Shown: positions 1 through 6,242, counted from the first letter of the stretch. The stretch: DNA of 6,867 nt from Planctomycetota bacterium (GCA_021803885.1 JAJZKY010000242.1:1-6867), one strand, 5' to 3'. The notes: generated by a model from the letters alone, not told the origin. Translations and numbers: made by a program.

Positions 1-1
1 T

Positions 2-265
2 GTACCCACAAATGGCGGCGGGGAACACCAGGCACGGTGGATATCGGCATTAGCCGTCGGCAGTGCAGCCGTGGCAACCCTTCCGGCGCTGGTCACTGCG
101 ATTCCCGTTTGGTGCGGATTCCTCGCGCTTTTGGTGGCGTTTGTAGCGTCGGAACTGGCCTTTTTTGCGGTGCTGATGAGCGATCGCCGGGGACTCAGGT
201 GGCCATCGGAACGGGGCGGTGATGCGGAACCGATGCAACGCCACGCTGGCAGAGATCAGACGTAG
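2..265 (+). CDS. C-terminal end of a membrane protein (partial, 5' end outside window)
   Basis: The frame starting at base 2 is open from the window edge to a TAG at 263-265, giving 87 residues. Two hydrophobic stretches are visible: about residues 14-34 (begins WISALAVGSAAVATL) and about 37-60 (VWCGFLALLVAFVASELAFF). A basic, hydrophilic tail follows (MSDRRGLRWPSERGGD and onward). This layout of two adjacent transmembrane helices and a short cytoplasmic-type tail fits the end of a polytopic inner-membrane protein. There is no convincing internal start with a ribosome binding site, so the gene most likely begins before the window. It converges with the minus-strand genes. I do not recognise the family, and no function should be assigned. 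It could still be a chance open frame, because only 264 bases are visible. Confidence 0.45.
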   Translation, partial: VPTNGGGEHQARWISALAVGSAAVATLPALVTAIPVWCGFLALLVAFVASELAFFAVLMSDRRGLRWPSERGGDAEPMQRHAGRDQT

Positions 266-492
266 GCCGCCATGTCGGGCGTGCCAACGCCGTCGTTGAA
301 CAGAGGAGGGCGTGCTGCGGTAGTCCCAACCATTTACCGCCCGCCGCTCGGGCTGCTATATTGGATAAATAGGGCCGAATTATTGGGGTCGGAACCATGG
401 TCGCCGTTAATGAAACAATAATTGTGTGACGTTCCGACCTTGGTGTACGTTGGGTTGAAAACCGGGGCGGCCGGACGGGTAGCGTACCGTCG

Positions 493-511
493 CGCGGGCA
501 CAAGGCCCGCG
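493..511. repeat. REP-like hairpin, copy A (ACAAG loop)
   Basis: A perfect 7 bp stem (CGCGGGC at 493-499 pairing with GCCCGCG at 505-511) encloses the five-base loop ACAAG at 500-504. A second hairpin at 2487-2507 has the same loop, a similarly GC-rich stem and the same CGGCT sequence after the loop-distal arm. Neither is followed by a T run on either strand, so they look like members of a repetitive extragenic palindrome family rather than terminators. Two copies in one window are thin evidence for a family. Confidence 0.4.
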
Positions 512-572
512 GCTAAATATGGCGTGCCGTTACTGGATCGGCGGGGCTGCATTCCGGCATTGAGATTAGCGC

Positions 573-589
573 CCATCGCCCGGCGATGG
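573..589. repeat. Perfect inverted repeat (7 bp stem, 3-base loop)
   Basis: CCATCGC at 573-579 pairs perfectly with GCGATGG at 583-589 around the loop CCG. It lies 61 bases from the hairpin at 493-511. No T run follows on either strand, so a terminator role is unlikely. Its role is unknown. Confidence 0.35.
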
Positions 590-780
590 CACCAAAAAAT
601 GGGGTACGCGGTCAAATGCAATTCGCGGCATCAAAACGGCATGCGAAGGAATGCAACGCAGCGGGACGGAATCCATGCGGACGCGCCGCCCGCGCTACGA
701 TGGCGCAAAACATTGGGCATGCAACGCGGCCGGACGTTGTTAATTGGCGGCGCGGCACCCCTGCTACGCGGCTTGGGCGC

Positions 781-811
781 AAAAGACAGTGGCCGCTGCG
801 GAACGGTCCGC
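781..811 (-). terminator. Weak terminator candidate after the pseudopilin gene
   Basis: On the minus strand, 11 bases beyond the TAA of the pseudopilin gene, there is a 5 bp stem GCGGA/TCCGC with a CCGT loop (798-811). TCTTTT (781-786) follows, but only after an 11-base gap. The position is right for ending the transcript. The short stem and the distance to the U tract make this a weak case. Confidence 0.22.
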
Positions 812-821
812 GGGCTTAACG

Positions 822-1880
822 TTACCACTCACCCGAAGCCACGTTTCGCACCGGCACCATGATGGTGTCATAGGGTGCCTTGTTCGGCGAATACCTGTTA
901 TCAAGCGGAACTGATGTTCCGGTGCTGGTGATGCCAACGCCGCCTTCGGTTGGCCCAGCTTGGGCCTTACCGTTGCCGGGCTTGGTGTTGAAGTAGGTGA
1001 AGATGTTGTCGCGGTCGGCACCTGCGTACGGGCTGGCTTCCCAAGTCAGGTGGTCGTCGCCAAAGCCCACGTTTTGCCCTTCACCGCCGTGGTTTCCGGA
1101 GTTGTAAACATAGGGTCCATAGGTGTTACCAAGCGGTTCGGTGGTTTCGCGACCACTCGGGTAATTTGCGGGGTCGTTGGTATCCTCAGGTGCCATATCC
1201 GAAACCACCGGTTGGCTGCTGTGGATATTGTCCGTCCACCATGTACCGGCGCTGGCCGGTGTCCCGCCGGCCGAATGGTACTGCCACGGATAATTGATGG
1301 AGTAACTTTCGCCCTGGCCCTTGGCGTTGGGTTGCGATCCATTCGCCATAATGCCAAAGTTCGGCTGATAGGCCGTGCCACCATTGGTTGGGGCCGTCTG
1401 CGAATATTGCAGCGACGGGGTGGCGGCAATGGGGTCGGAGGGGCAGATAAAACTTTTGGTGGTGGCATAATTCTGCAGTACCATCATATACATGCAGGCC
1501 AGCGGATCACCTTCGTCCTGCGCAGAGATGCCGGATGCGCCGCCGGGCGCACTGCTACTGCTTTTGTTGCCGTACCAGTCGGCCACTATTTGGCGGGCGC
1601 TTTGTCCGGGGGCAAAATTACCCGGTTCCTGCGGCTGGTTGCTGTAGGTCGTGCTTACCGGCCCCGGCGTGCAGGGAAATACGCTGTCGTTGTTTTGGGC
1701 ATATTCGAACATGGATTGGATAATACCGCGTATGTTCGCCTCACATACGTCCTGATTACCGTGTTTCTCGGTCTTGGACAAGGTTGGCAGTATAATCGCG
1801 ATGAGCAGGACGACGATCGAGATCACCACCAGCAGTTCAACAAGCGTAAACCCGCGGCGGGGCTTGTTACACACGGTCAT
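822..1880 (-). CDS. Type II secretion-type pseudopilin (prepilin N-terminal domain, DUF1559-like)
   Basis: The protein has 352 residues from the chosen ATG. Residues 1-10 (MTVCNKPRRG) form a short basic leader, and the prepilin peptidase would cut after Gly10. The mature end begins FTLVELLVVISIVVLL, with the conserved Glu at position +5 and a single hydrophobic helix to about residue 31. Next come family landmarks: a CEANIRGIIQSMFEYAQNN segment (46-64), FICPSDP (144-150), SYSINYPW (192-199), PVVSDM (224-229) and, near the end, HGGEGQNVGFGDDH (264-277). The last is a variant of the H-X9-DG motif of planctomycete-type pseudopilins. The protein should be exported, processed and held in the membrane or in a pseudopilus, with the globular domain facing outward. 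Its substrate or partner is unknown. The start at 1880 gives the usual short leader and has GGGG eight bases upstream; an in-frame ATG at 1907 would add nine residues. It is transcribed alone, from a promoter at about 2000. Confidence 0.88.
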   Translation of the reverse strand: MTVCNKPRRGFTLVELLVVISIVVLLIAIILPTLSKTEKHGNQDVCEANIRGIIQSMFEYAQNNDSVFPCTPGPVSTTYSNQPQEPGNFAPGQSARQIVADWYGNKSSSSAPGGASGISAQDEGDPLACMYMMVLQNYATTKSFICPSDPIAATPSLQYSQTAPTNGGTAYQPNFGIMANGSQPNAKGQGESYSINYPWQYHSAGGTPASAGTWWTDNIHSSQPVVSDMAPEDTNDPANYPSGRETTEPLGNTYGPYVYNSGNHGGEGQNVGFGDDHLTWEASPYAGADRDNIFTYFNTKPGNGKAQAGPTEGGVGITSTGTSVPLDNRYSPNKAPYDTIMVPVRNVASGEW

Positions 1881-1974
1881 AGGATATACCCCGGCTAAAT
1901 ACAACATTCTTGTGTCCAGCGAAAGACGGGGAAGCTGTCACGGGTCGCGCCAAATCCAGCCAGTAATTATGTGT

Positions 1975-2004
1975 TTTATAACGTCCGGTAATGTATCCTG
2001 TCAA
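1975..2004 (-). promoter_or_regulatory. Sigma70-type promoter for the pseudopilin gene
   Basis: On the minus strand TTGACA (1999-2004) is followed after 18 bases by TATAAA (1975-1980), an 11 of 12 match to the sigma70 consensus hexamers. Transcription would start near 1968, leaving a leader of about 60-90 bases before the pseudopilin start codon (ATG at 1907 or 1880). The orientation and placement in the gene-free stretch just upstream of the gene support the call. No start site has been mapped. Confidence 0.55.
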
Positions 2005-2486
2005 AACTATTTTGGATTCCTTTGCAGGCATTTTTCTGCCGATCTGCGTTTTTGTGCGTAGGCCCGCATCGCGTAACGCGGCGCGGTGGCGGTGCGTGCA
2101 TCTTGGTACCGGGGGAAGAGAGTTGTTCCCGTGCGCCGCAACCTCGTCATCCACAGAGGCGAGCCATTATTTCTGTGCGCGACACATTAGCGTCATTTCG
2201 TCCCGCCAGCGGCATGAGACCGAAAATAATCCGCCAACCGCCATAATTCCTTGCACCTCGCAGCCCGCGCGTTATATTGCGAATTATTGATTGCAGTTTT
2301 GAGGCCGATGGATGGTCGCATTTGCTGAAAATGAAGATTGCAGCGGCGAGTTTTGCCGGAGGCAACTCCGGGCAGGCCAGGAGCGAAATATTCGGGCGGG
2401 GAAATTCGTCATCGTGCGGTGAGGGAAATGAGTTTGCACTGTGGAGAGCGCCAAGGACGCGGGGGATTTTCATTGGCAGGAGACAC

Positions 2487-2507
2487 CCGCCGGGACAAGC
2501 CCGGCGG
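2487..2507. repeat. REP-like hairpin, copy B (ACAAG loop)
   Basis: A perfect 8 bp stem (CCGCCGGG at 2487-2494 with CCCGGCGG at 2500-2507) encloses the loop ACAAG (2495-2499). Loop and downstream CGGCT match the hairpin at 493-511. It lies between genes, about 400 bases past the esterase stop in the direction of that gene's transcription. No T run directly follows on the minus strand, so it does not look like an intrinsic terminator. Confidence 0.45.
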
Positions 2508-2706
2508 CTCGCTGGCTGTAGTAGTGTTATATTGTTTTTATAAATTCCTCCGTGGTTCTCCGGCCCAGCGCAGGATAATAAAACCGCTCTGTGTGTTACC
2601 CGTTCGCATTTCGATGATTGGCCAAATAACGTTAAATGAGCACCCCTGGGTAAACCCCGTGCTATGTTGTGTTTAGCGAAAACCGCCAACCTCTGCATCG
2701 ACAAGC

Positions 2707-2735
2707 AAAAAGGAAAACAGGACACAGACGCCCTG
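2707..2735 (-). terminator. Weak terminator candidate downstream of the esterase gene
   Basis: On the minus strand CAGGG and TCCTG (2731-2735 and 2718-2722) can pair, with one G-U pair, around an eight-base loop. TTTTCCTTTTT (2707-2717) follows at once. The U-rich tract is good, but the stem is short and partly weak. It is about 180 bases after the esterase stop. Confidence 0.25.
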
Positions 2736-2913
2736 ATTTACGGTACAGACTCCTGACCGCAAATGCCATCTTCAGCACCCAAGTGCGAAGGCTGGGTTAA
2801 TCGTCCTGAGACTGGCCTGCCGCAGGATGGATGACAATACCGGTGTTTCGCCTCGCGCACACTGACGCCTGCAAAATGCCTTCATTATTTCCCTTGTACC
2901 CGGGGGTGCCACG

Positions 2914-4521
2914 CTACTTATGAACCAGCGGCCAGCGGTCGGTTTTGAAAGGTAACACCGGCATGTCCATTCCATCTTCCAAGTTGGGTTGGGCAAGAGA
3001 ACTCAATGCGAACCGCACGGCTATCGGATGCCGAACCTTCGGCGACCAGACCACAACCGTGTCGCCCAGAATTTTTGCAGATGCAGGAACAAATTGTCGG
3101 TTGGTGCCCGCAACCAGAAACCAATCTGGTGCCTTGCCATCTCGCGTTCTAAGGCCCTGGCGGATCCCGCTGAAAGAAATCACACATCGGTTGGCGCGTA
3201 TCTGCATTGATTGATACATCGGGCCAAGAGTCTTTAACTTTCCGCGTTGATAGACCATATGCAATGCCAGAATTGACAAACGCAATCCTACATCCTGTTT
3301 ATCCTGGTAGTGCATTTTCCTGCAATTGCCCAAATCCATGGTGCCAACTAAACCAACGTGCTTCAGACGACGCACGGCGTCCTGTTCAGACAGCCAGACG
3401 ATCGGCTCGCCGACAGTGGGAGATGGATAGTGGAAGTAGGGCGCAATCTGAACCAGCAGAAAAGGCATGTTGCTCCGATGCCAGTCTTGCCGCCAACCCC
3501 GAATCATGGCGGCCAATCGAACGGCGTAAAGCGGATCGTTGATCCACGCGTTATTTTCTCCCTGGTACCAAACCACCCCTTTGATGGCCAGGGGAATCAG
3601 CGGGTGGATCATTGCATGAAAAATCGATGCCGGTGCCATATCCGGTGAGGGGCGACTAAGCGTAAACGGGTTTGGCGGTTTTTTAAATGTCGGTCTGCCC
3701 GTGAGGCGTTTGCCCTGAGCCAGGGCCTGCTTTTCGGCGGCATGCCAGCGCTGTAACGCAGCGTGGTATACAGCCAGTTGGTGGCGATAGCGCGTCGCGG
3801 CCTTTTTAAACCACTCAACATCCCCGTGAAGCGCAGGTGTCTGCCGCAGAGCGCTCATAGGTGTCCATGATTCGATCACTGTGCCCCCATATGAGGAATC
3901 AATCAGGCCGATCGGCACATGGATATGTCGGCCCAAATCGCGACCGAAAAAATAGGCCACGGCGCTGAAAGATTTAATATTAGCCGGTGTGCACCGCATC
4001 CAATGGGCGCGGGCATCCGAAAGTGGTTTCGGGGTGTTGTTGCGCGGTATCTTCAGCAGGCGAATCAGCGGATAGCGTGCCGCGGCCACCTCACGGGTGG
4101 CGTGCAGCACGTGTCCCCACCATCCGTCAACGGGGAATTGCATGTTTGATTGTCCTGAACACAGCCACACATCACCCACCAAGACATGGTGAAAGACCAG
4201 ACGATGGCGGCCGGTGACTATTAAATTGCGTCCATGCCGGTCGGCTTTCATCGGAGGCAGCATGACGCGCCATTCTCCATTGGCTTTGGTGATGGCAGCC
4301 ATCCGTCGGCCGGCAAATTGCACGGTTACACGTTCACCGGGCGTGGCCCAGCCCCAGAGAGGCGCACGCATGTTGCGCTGCAGCACCATGCTGTCTGAGA
4401 AAAACTGGGGCAACCGAAGTCGCGCATGCAGGGTTCCAAAGGGCAAAAACACTCCGACGGTCAAAATGATCAGGCGCAGCCAGGACGTGGCATTTATGTC
4501 AGATTTTGGTTGAGTTCCCAT
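2914..4521 (-). CDS. Secreted SASA/SGNH-family carbohydrate O-acetylesterase (sialate O-acetylesterase-like)
   Basis: The protein has 535 residues from the ATG at 4521. Positions below count from the upstream in-frame ATG at 4536. It removes O-acetyl groups from sugars, outside the cytoplasm. A signal peptide is clear: Arg21, the hydrophobic run LIILTVGVFLPFGTL, then LHA as a likely cleavage site near residue 38. The N-terminal beta domain contains LPQFFSDSMVLQRNMRAPLWG (43-63). The catalytic SASA domain shows GQSNMQ (128-133, nucleophile Ser130), SAVAYFFGRDL (191-201), GLIDSSYGGTVIESWT (210-225), GVVWYQGENN (320-329) and MDLGNCRKMHYQDKQDVG (400-417) with the likely catalytic His409. The end matches family members too (NLEDGMDMPVLPFKTDRWP). 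The family name is historical; in this gene context acetylated pectin or another plant glycan is a likelier substrate than sialic acid. The start at 4521 has GGAG nine bases upstream and a normal signal peptide. It is the last gene of the presumed operon. Confidence 0.9.
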   Translation of the reverse strand: MGTQPKSDINATSWLRLIILTVGVFLPFGTLHARLRLPQFFSDSMVLQRNMRAPLWGWATPGERVTVQFAGRRMAAITKANGEWRVMLPPMKADRHGRNLIVTGRHRLVFHHVLVGDVWLCSGQSNMQFPVDGWWGHVLHATREVAAARYPLIRLLKIPRNNTPKPLSDARAHWMRCTPANIKSFSAVAYFFGRDLGRHIHVPIGLIDSSYGGTVIESWTPMSALRQTPALHGDVEWFKKAATRYRHQLAVYHAALQRWHAAEKQALAQGKRLTGRPTFKKPPNPFTLSRPSPDMAPASIFHAMIHPLIPLAIKGVVWYQGENNAWINDPLYAVRLAAMIRGWRQDWHRSNMPFLLVQIAPYFHYPSPTVGEPIVWLSEQDAVRRLKHVGLVGTMDLGNCRKMHYQDKQDVGLRLSILALHMVYQRGKLKTLGPMYQSMQIRANRCVISFSGIRQGLRTRDGKAPDWFLVAGTNRQFVPASAKILGDTVVVWSPKVRHPIAVRFALSSLAQPNLEDGMDMPVLPFKTDRWPLVHK

Positions 4522-4530
4522 TGATACACG

Positions 4531-4534
4531 CTCC
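4531..4534 (-). promoter_or_regulatory. Ribosome binding site deciding the esterase start
   Basis: GGAG on the minus strand lies nine bases before the ATG at 4519-4521. The ATG at 4534-4536 has only the weak AAGA before it. This favours the shorter reading of the esterase gene. Confidence 0.45.
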
Positions 4535-4538
4535 ATTC

Positions 4539-4552
4539 TTGATTTAGATCAA
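4539..4552. promoter_or_regulatory. Perfect FNR/CRP-family-type operator palindrome
   Basis: TTGAT-TTAG-ATCAA is a perfect match to the TTGAT-N4-ATCAA site bound by FNR, ANR, DNR and related regulators. It ends 17 bases before the preferred esterase start (ATG at 4521) and two bases before the alternative ATG at 4536. In that position a bound protein would more likely block transcription, or affect a promoter just upstream, than act as a classical activator. I see no convincing -35/-10 pair next to it. A chance match is possible, and the regulator is not visible in the window. Confidence 0.35.
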
Positions 4553-4585
4553 CCATTGCATACGCATGGCAGAAGTTAAATTTCA

Positions 4586-4618
4586 GTGTGGCGGTTCTTT
4601 CGCCTTTCGCGACCACAC
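4586..4618 (-). repeat. Two-part inverted repeat in the leader of the esterase gene
   Basis: On the minus strand GTGTGG (4613-4618) can pair with CCACAC (4586-4591). TCGC and GCGA (4609-4612 and 4600-4603) form an inner stem with a GAAAG loop, stacked directly on the 5' side of the outer stem and leaving an eight-base bulge on the 3' side. No U run follows. It could be an RNA processing or stabilising structure between two operon genes, or chance. Confidence 0.25.
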
Positions 4619-4638
4619 CTTGCAAACCTAAGGGCCGA

Positions 4639-4935
4639 TCAATTGCCTACTCCCTTGTTAGTTGACGGCTCAAACGTCAGCACCTGTCCCGGCTTGGTTT
4701 GCATCTTGATTGATCGGCGCGGCCGCAGCAGCGCACGATGGCCCGCCAGTTTTGCCGGGCGGTTATCCCACGGACTGATCAGTCTTAAATTTCCGCCGTG
4801 AATACACCGTACGGTTATCCACATCACCCGGCCACCCTCCAGCCTGCCGGAGATGGCAAAATCACCGCACGCCATGGCCAGCAACGACACGCCCACCTGC
4901 GAAAATATTAATGGTAAAAGCTTCACGCTTTTCAT
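4639..4935 (-). pseudogene. Remnant resembling the C-terminal beta domain of a GH95-like glycosidase
   Basis: This 98-codon frame starts at an ATG with GGGG six bases upstream (4942-4945) and is closed upstream by an in-frame TAG at 4954-4956. Its middle part, ACGDFAISGRLEGGRVMWIT then GGNLRLISPWDNRPA, recalls the all-beta domain that ends GH95-type alpha-L-fucosidases and related proteins, where a small G-F-x-V strand, a GG-V turn and a GG-x-x-R-L-x-x-PW segment recur. No catalytic barrel is present: the DUF1961 gene lies 70 bases upstream. The simplest reading is the 3' end of a gene whose front was deleted. It could also be a small real gene, since the frame and ribosome binding site are intact. 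There is no clear signal peptide. The family assignment rests on recalled pattern similarity only. Confidence 0.45.
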
Positions 4936-5005
4936 GTCATACCCCAGATTTTGCTAATTGGCCCAACATACGCCCCATCGGCAGCCACCCGCCCGGGACC
5001 GACTC

Positions 5006-6232
5006 CTATGACATCGGTTGCTCCAGCGACCAGATGCGGACCCGACGATACGCACCCACCGTACCTGCCATTTGCCGAAACCCCAGGCGGCCACCGCGAT
5101 ATGCCGCGCCGTATCGCGGCGCGTCCCGGTCCTGCCAGTCGATTATGACCCGTTCTCCGCTTTGAAATTGAATATGATTTCCCTGCTTAATCAACCGCAG
5201 TCTTTGATAGTCAGGCGAGTGGGGACGAACGGCCACTGCACCTTGGGCCGCCAGATAAAAACCGCTGTTCTTCCGTAGATTGGATGTCGGTCGGCCGGTC
5301 TGAAACAATGGCAGATGTGCGAAGCAGGTGATGTGATAATTCATTAAATCTCCCTGCGTATACTGGGTGAATACACCGTTGCGCGGTCGCAGCGATTGAT
5401 CAAAAATATCCTGGTTGCCAGATCCATGGGCGGCAAAAAAAATGATCGCCAAACCGTTTTCTGACAGCGGCTTGAACTCCCATTCGGCGATGAAGCCATC
5501 CGGCAGGATTGGCGGAGCCCAATACACAAAATGTCCCGGTTGGTTGGTGGCAAGATCGGATCTGGTGCGCAGCGTCATCGCCCCTCCATCAGCGATGGCG
5601 GCTTGCCCCGGTCCCTCCATAACCCAATTGGGCCATGGGCGTCGGCTGTCCCCATCCGCATTAAATATTAATTTCCGGCGTAACTCGCCAGGATCGACAG
5701 GTGGCGGCTCATCAGCACCTTCGATGAGTGTGCGGTCGCGGTGCAGCATCGAGCTTGGAACCAGCGCCGCAATCTGCTCCGGCGGGATAAATTGACACGA
5801 GGCTACCGCGTCCGATACGCGGTAGGGGGCTGGCATGGTAACGAGTTTCTGCGATTGGCCAGATACCGCCCACGGGGCAAAGTGTGTCCCGGGCAATCGC
5901 AAGGGTATACCGTTGAAATAACCATCACATCGTCCAATGGCCGCATCCCATGTGAATTGCAGATAATAATCGCGCGGGCCACCAAGATCGATGAAATCCA
6001 CCATAAAGCCACGGTCATAGCGTGCGGCACCAGCAGCCTGTTCCCATTCAAAGGTTATATTAATGGTGGTGGGACTGCTGATCAATCGGCAAAGCGCCAA
6101 TCCCGGCAGTCTTACGATGATATGATCGAAAGCCTGGGCATAAATGCCGTTGCGCAAAGATTCCGGCACGCTGAGTTTGAAGCCCAGATACCCCACTTGG
6201 GAGATAGGCTGCGGCAAATGACTTTCAATCAT
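5006..6232 (-). CDS. DUF1961 (YesU-like) concanavalin A-like protein with N-terminal extension
   Basis: The protein has 408 residues. The second half, about 186-404, has the landmarks of DUF1961: NWVMEGPGQAAI (202-213), MTLRT (219-223), HFVYWAP (234-240), FIAEWEFKPL (247-256), a conserved block with FDQSLRPRNGVFTQYTQGD (277-295) and NYHITCFA (298-305), and RPTSNLRKNSGFYLAAQG (314-331). B. subtilis YesU of this family has a galectin/concanavalin A-like beta-sandwich and sits in the rhamnogalacturonan cluster; its activity is not established. The first ~165 residues are an extra, probably also beta-rich region (for example DYYLQFTWD and GYFNGIPLRLPG) that I cannot assign. There is no signal peptide, so it should be cytoplasmic unlike the esterase. 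Start: GGAGG lies five bases before the ATG. It is 79 bases from the preceding glycosidase gene and likely co-transcribed with it. Confidence 0.82.
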   Translation of the reverse strand: MIESHLPQPISQVGYLGFKLSVPESLRNGIYAQAFDHIIVRLPGLALCRLISSPTTINITFEWEQAAGAARYDRGFMVDFIDLGGPRDYYLQFTWDAAIGRCDGYFNGIPLRLPGTHFAPWAVSGQSQKLVTMPAPYRVSDAVASCQFIPPEQIAALVPSSMLHRDRTLIEGADEPPPVDPGELRRKLIFNADGDSRRPWPNWVMEGPGQAAIADGGAMTLRTRSDLATNQPGHFVYWAPPILPDGFIAEWEFKPLSENGLAIIFFAAHGSGNQDIFDQSLRPRNGVFTQYTQGDLMNYHITCFAHLPLFQTGRPTSNLRKNSGFYLAAQGAVAVRPHSPDYQRLRLIKQGNHIQFQSGERVIIDWQDRDAPRYGAAYRGGRLGFRQMAGTVGAYRRVRIWSLEQPMS

Positions 6233-6237
6233 GAATG

Positions 6238-6242
6238 CCTCC
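6238..6242 (-). promoter_or_regulatory. Ribosome binding site of the DUF1961 gene
   Basis: GGAGG on the minus strand, five bases before the ATG at 6230-6232. It is the strongest Shine-Dalgarno sequence noted in the window and fixes this start. Confidence 0.6.

Larger units (their letters stand above)
266..821. other. Gene-free stretch with GC-rich hairpins
   Basis: No open frame here has a recognisable domain, a ribosome binding site or a convincing composition. Overlapping frames exist on both strands (for example 422-862 plus, 334-621 minus, 195-503 minus), but their products are rich in Arg, Ala, Pro and Gly and look like translated non-coding DNA. Three GC-rich inverted repeats are visible: 339-353 (5 bp stem), 493-511 (7 bp stem) and 573-589 (7 bp stem). 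Short imperfect repeats containing ATGCAACGC occur at about 233, 651 and 719. The stretch separates two convergent genes, so it would be expected to hold their transcription ends rather than promoters. Confidence 0.5.
2005..2913. other. About 0.9 kb without a supportable gene
   Basis: Open frames on both strands (for example 2147-2725 minus, 1991-2290 and 2338-2676 plus) give low-complexity, domain-free products without good ribosome binding sites. The minus-strand frame at 2772-2996 mostly shadows the end of the esterase gene. Visible structure: an imperfect hairpin at 2354-2374 (seven pairs with one bulged G), a perfect 8 bp hairpin at 2487-2507, a weak terminator candidate at 2707-2735, and a T-rich patch near 2527-2541. 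The stretch may contain decayed coding sequence, but I could not identify any parent gene. Confidence 0.5.

Noticed and set aside
334..621. Minus-strand frame with a possible pseudopilin-like tail (NYCFINGDHGSDPNNS)
   Set aside because: The resemblance is too vague, no N-terminal methylation motif is present and the frame runs through a REP-like hairpin. Similarity searching would be needed before calling it a remnant.
233..735. Repeated ATGCAACGC words and similar GATGGC...AAAA...TGGG segments near 585 and 700 as a tandem repeat or CRISPR-like array
   Set aside because: The copies are short and imperfect, spacing is irregular and similarity fades quickly outside the shared words.
422..862. 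Plus-strand open frame of 146 codons
   Set aside because: It crosses two hairpins, overlaps the end of the pseudopilin gene, has no ribosome binding site and gives an Arg/Ala/Gly-rich product without domains.
960..1898. Long plus-strand open frame of 312 codons
   Set aside because: It lies wholly antisense to the well-supported pseudopilin gene. Its product is Val/Gly/Arg-rich and has no recognisable domain; it is a codon-composition shadow.
2354..2374. Hairpin TGCCGGA/TCCGGGCA as a terminator
   Set aside because: It has one bulge, and the run of four T is on the wrong side for either direction of termination.
2147..2725. Minus-strand open frame of 192 codons in the gene-free stretch
   Set aside because: It has no domain, no good ribosome binding site, runs through the hairpin at 2487-2507 and the terminator candidate, and has unusual composition (many Cys, Pro, His and Ile clusters).
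2895..2910. GTACCC/GGGTGC inverted repeat just after the esterase stop as a terminator
   Set aside because: The loop would have only two bases, one pair is G-T and no T run follows in the minus direction.
4594..4610. CTTTCGC direct repeat as an operator
   Set aside because: Two seven-base copies in tandem (4597-4610) are short; they are already part of the inverted repeat described there and no known regulator site matches.
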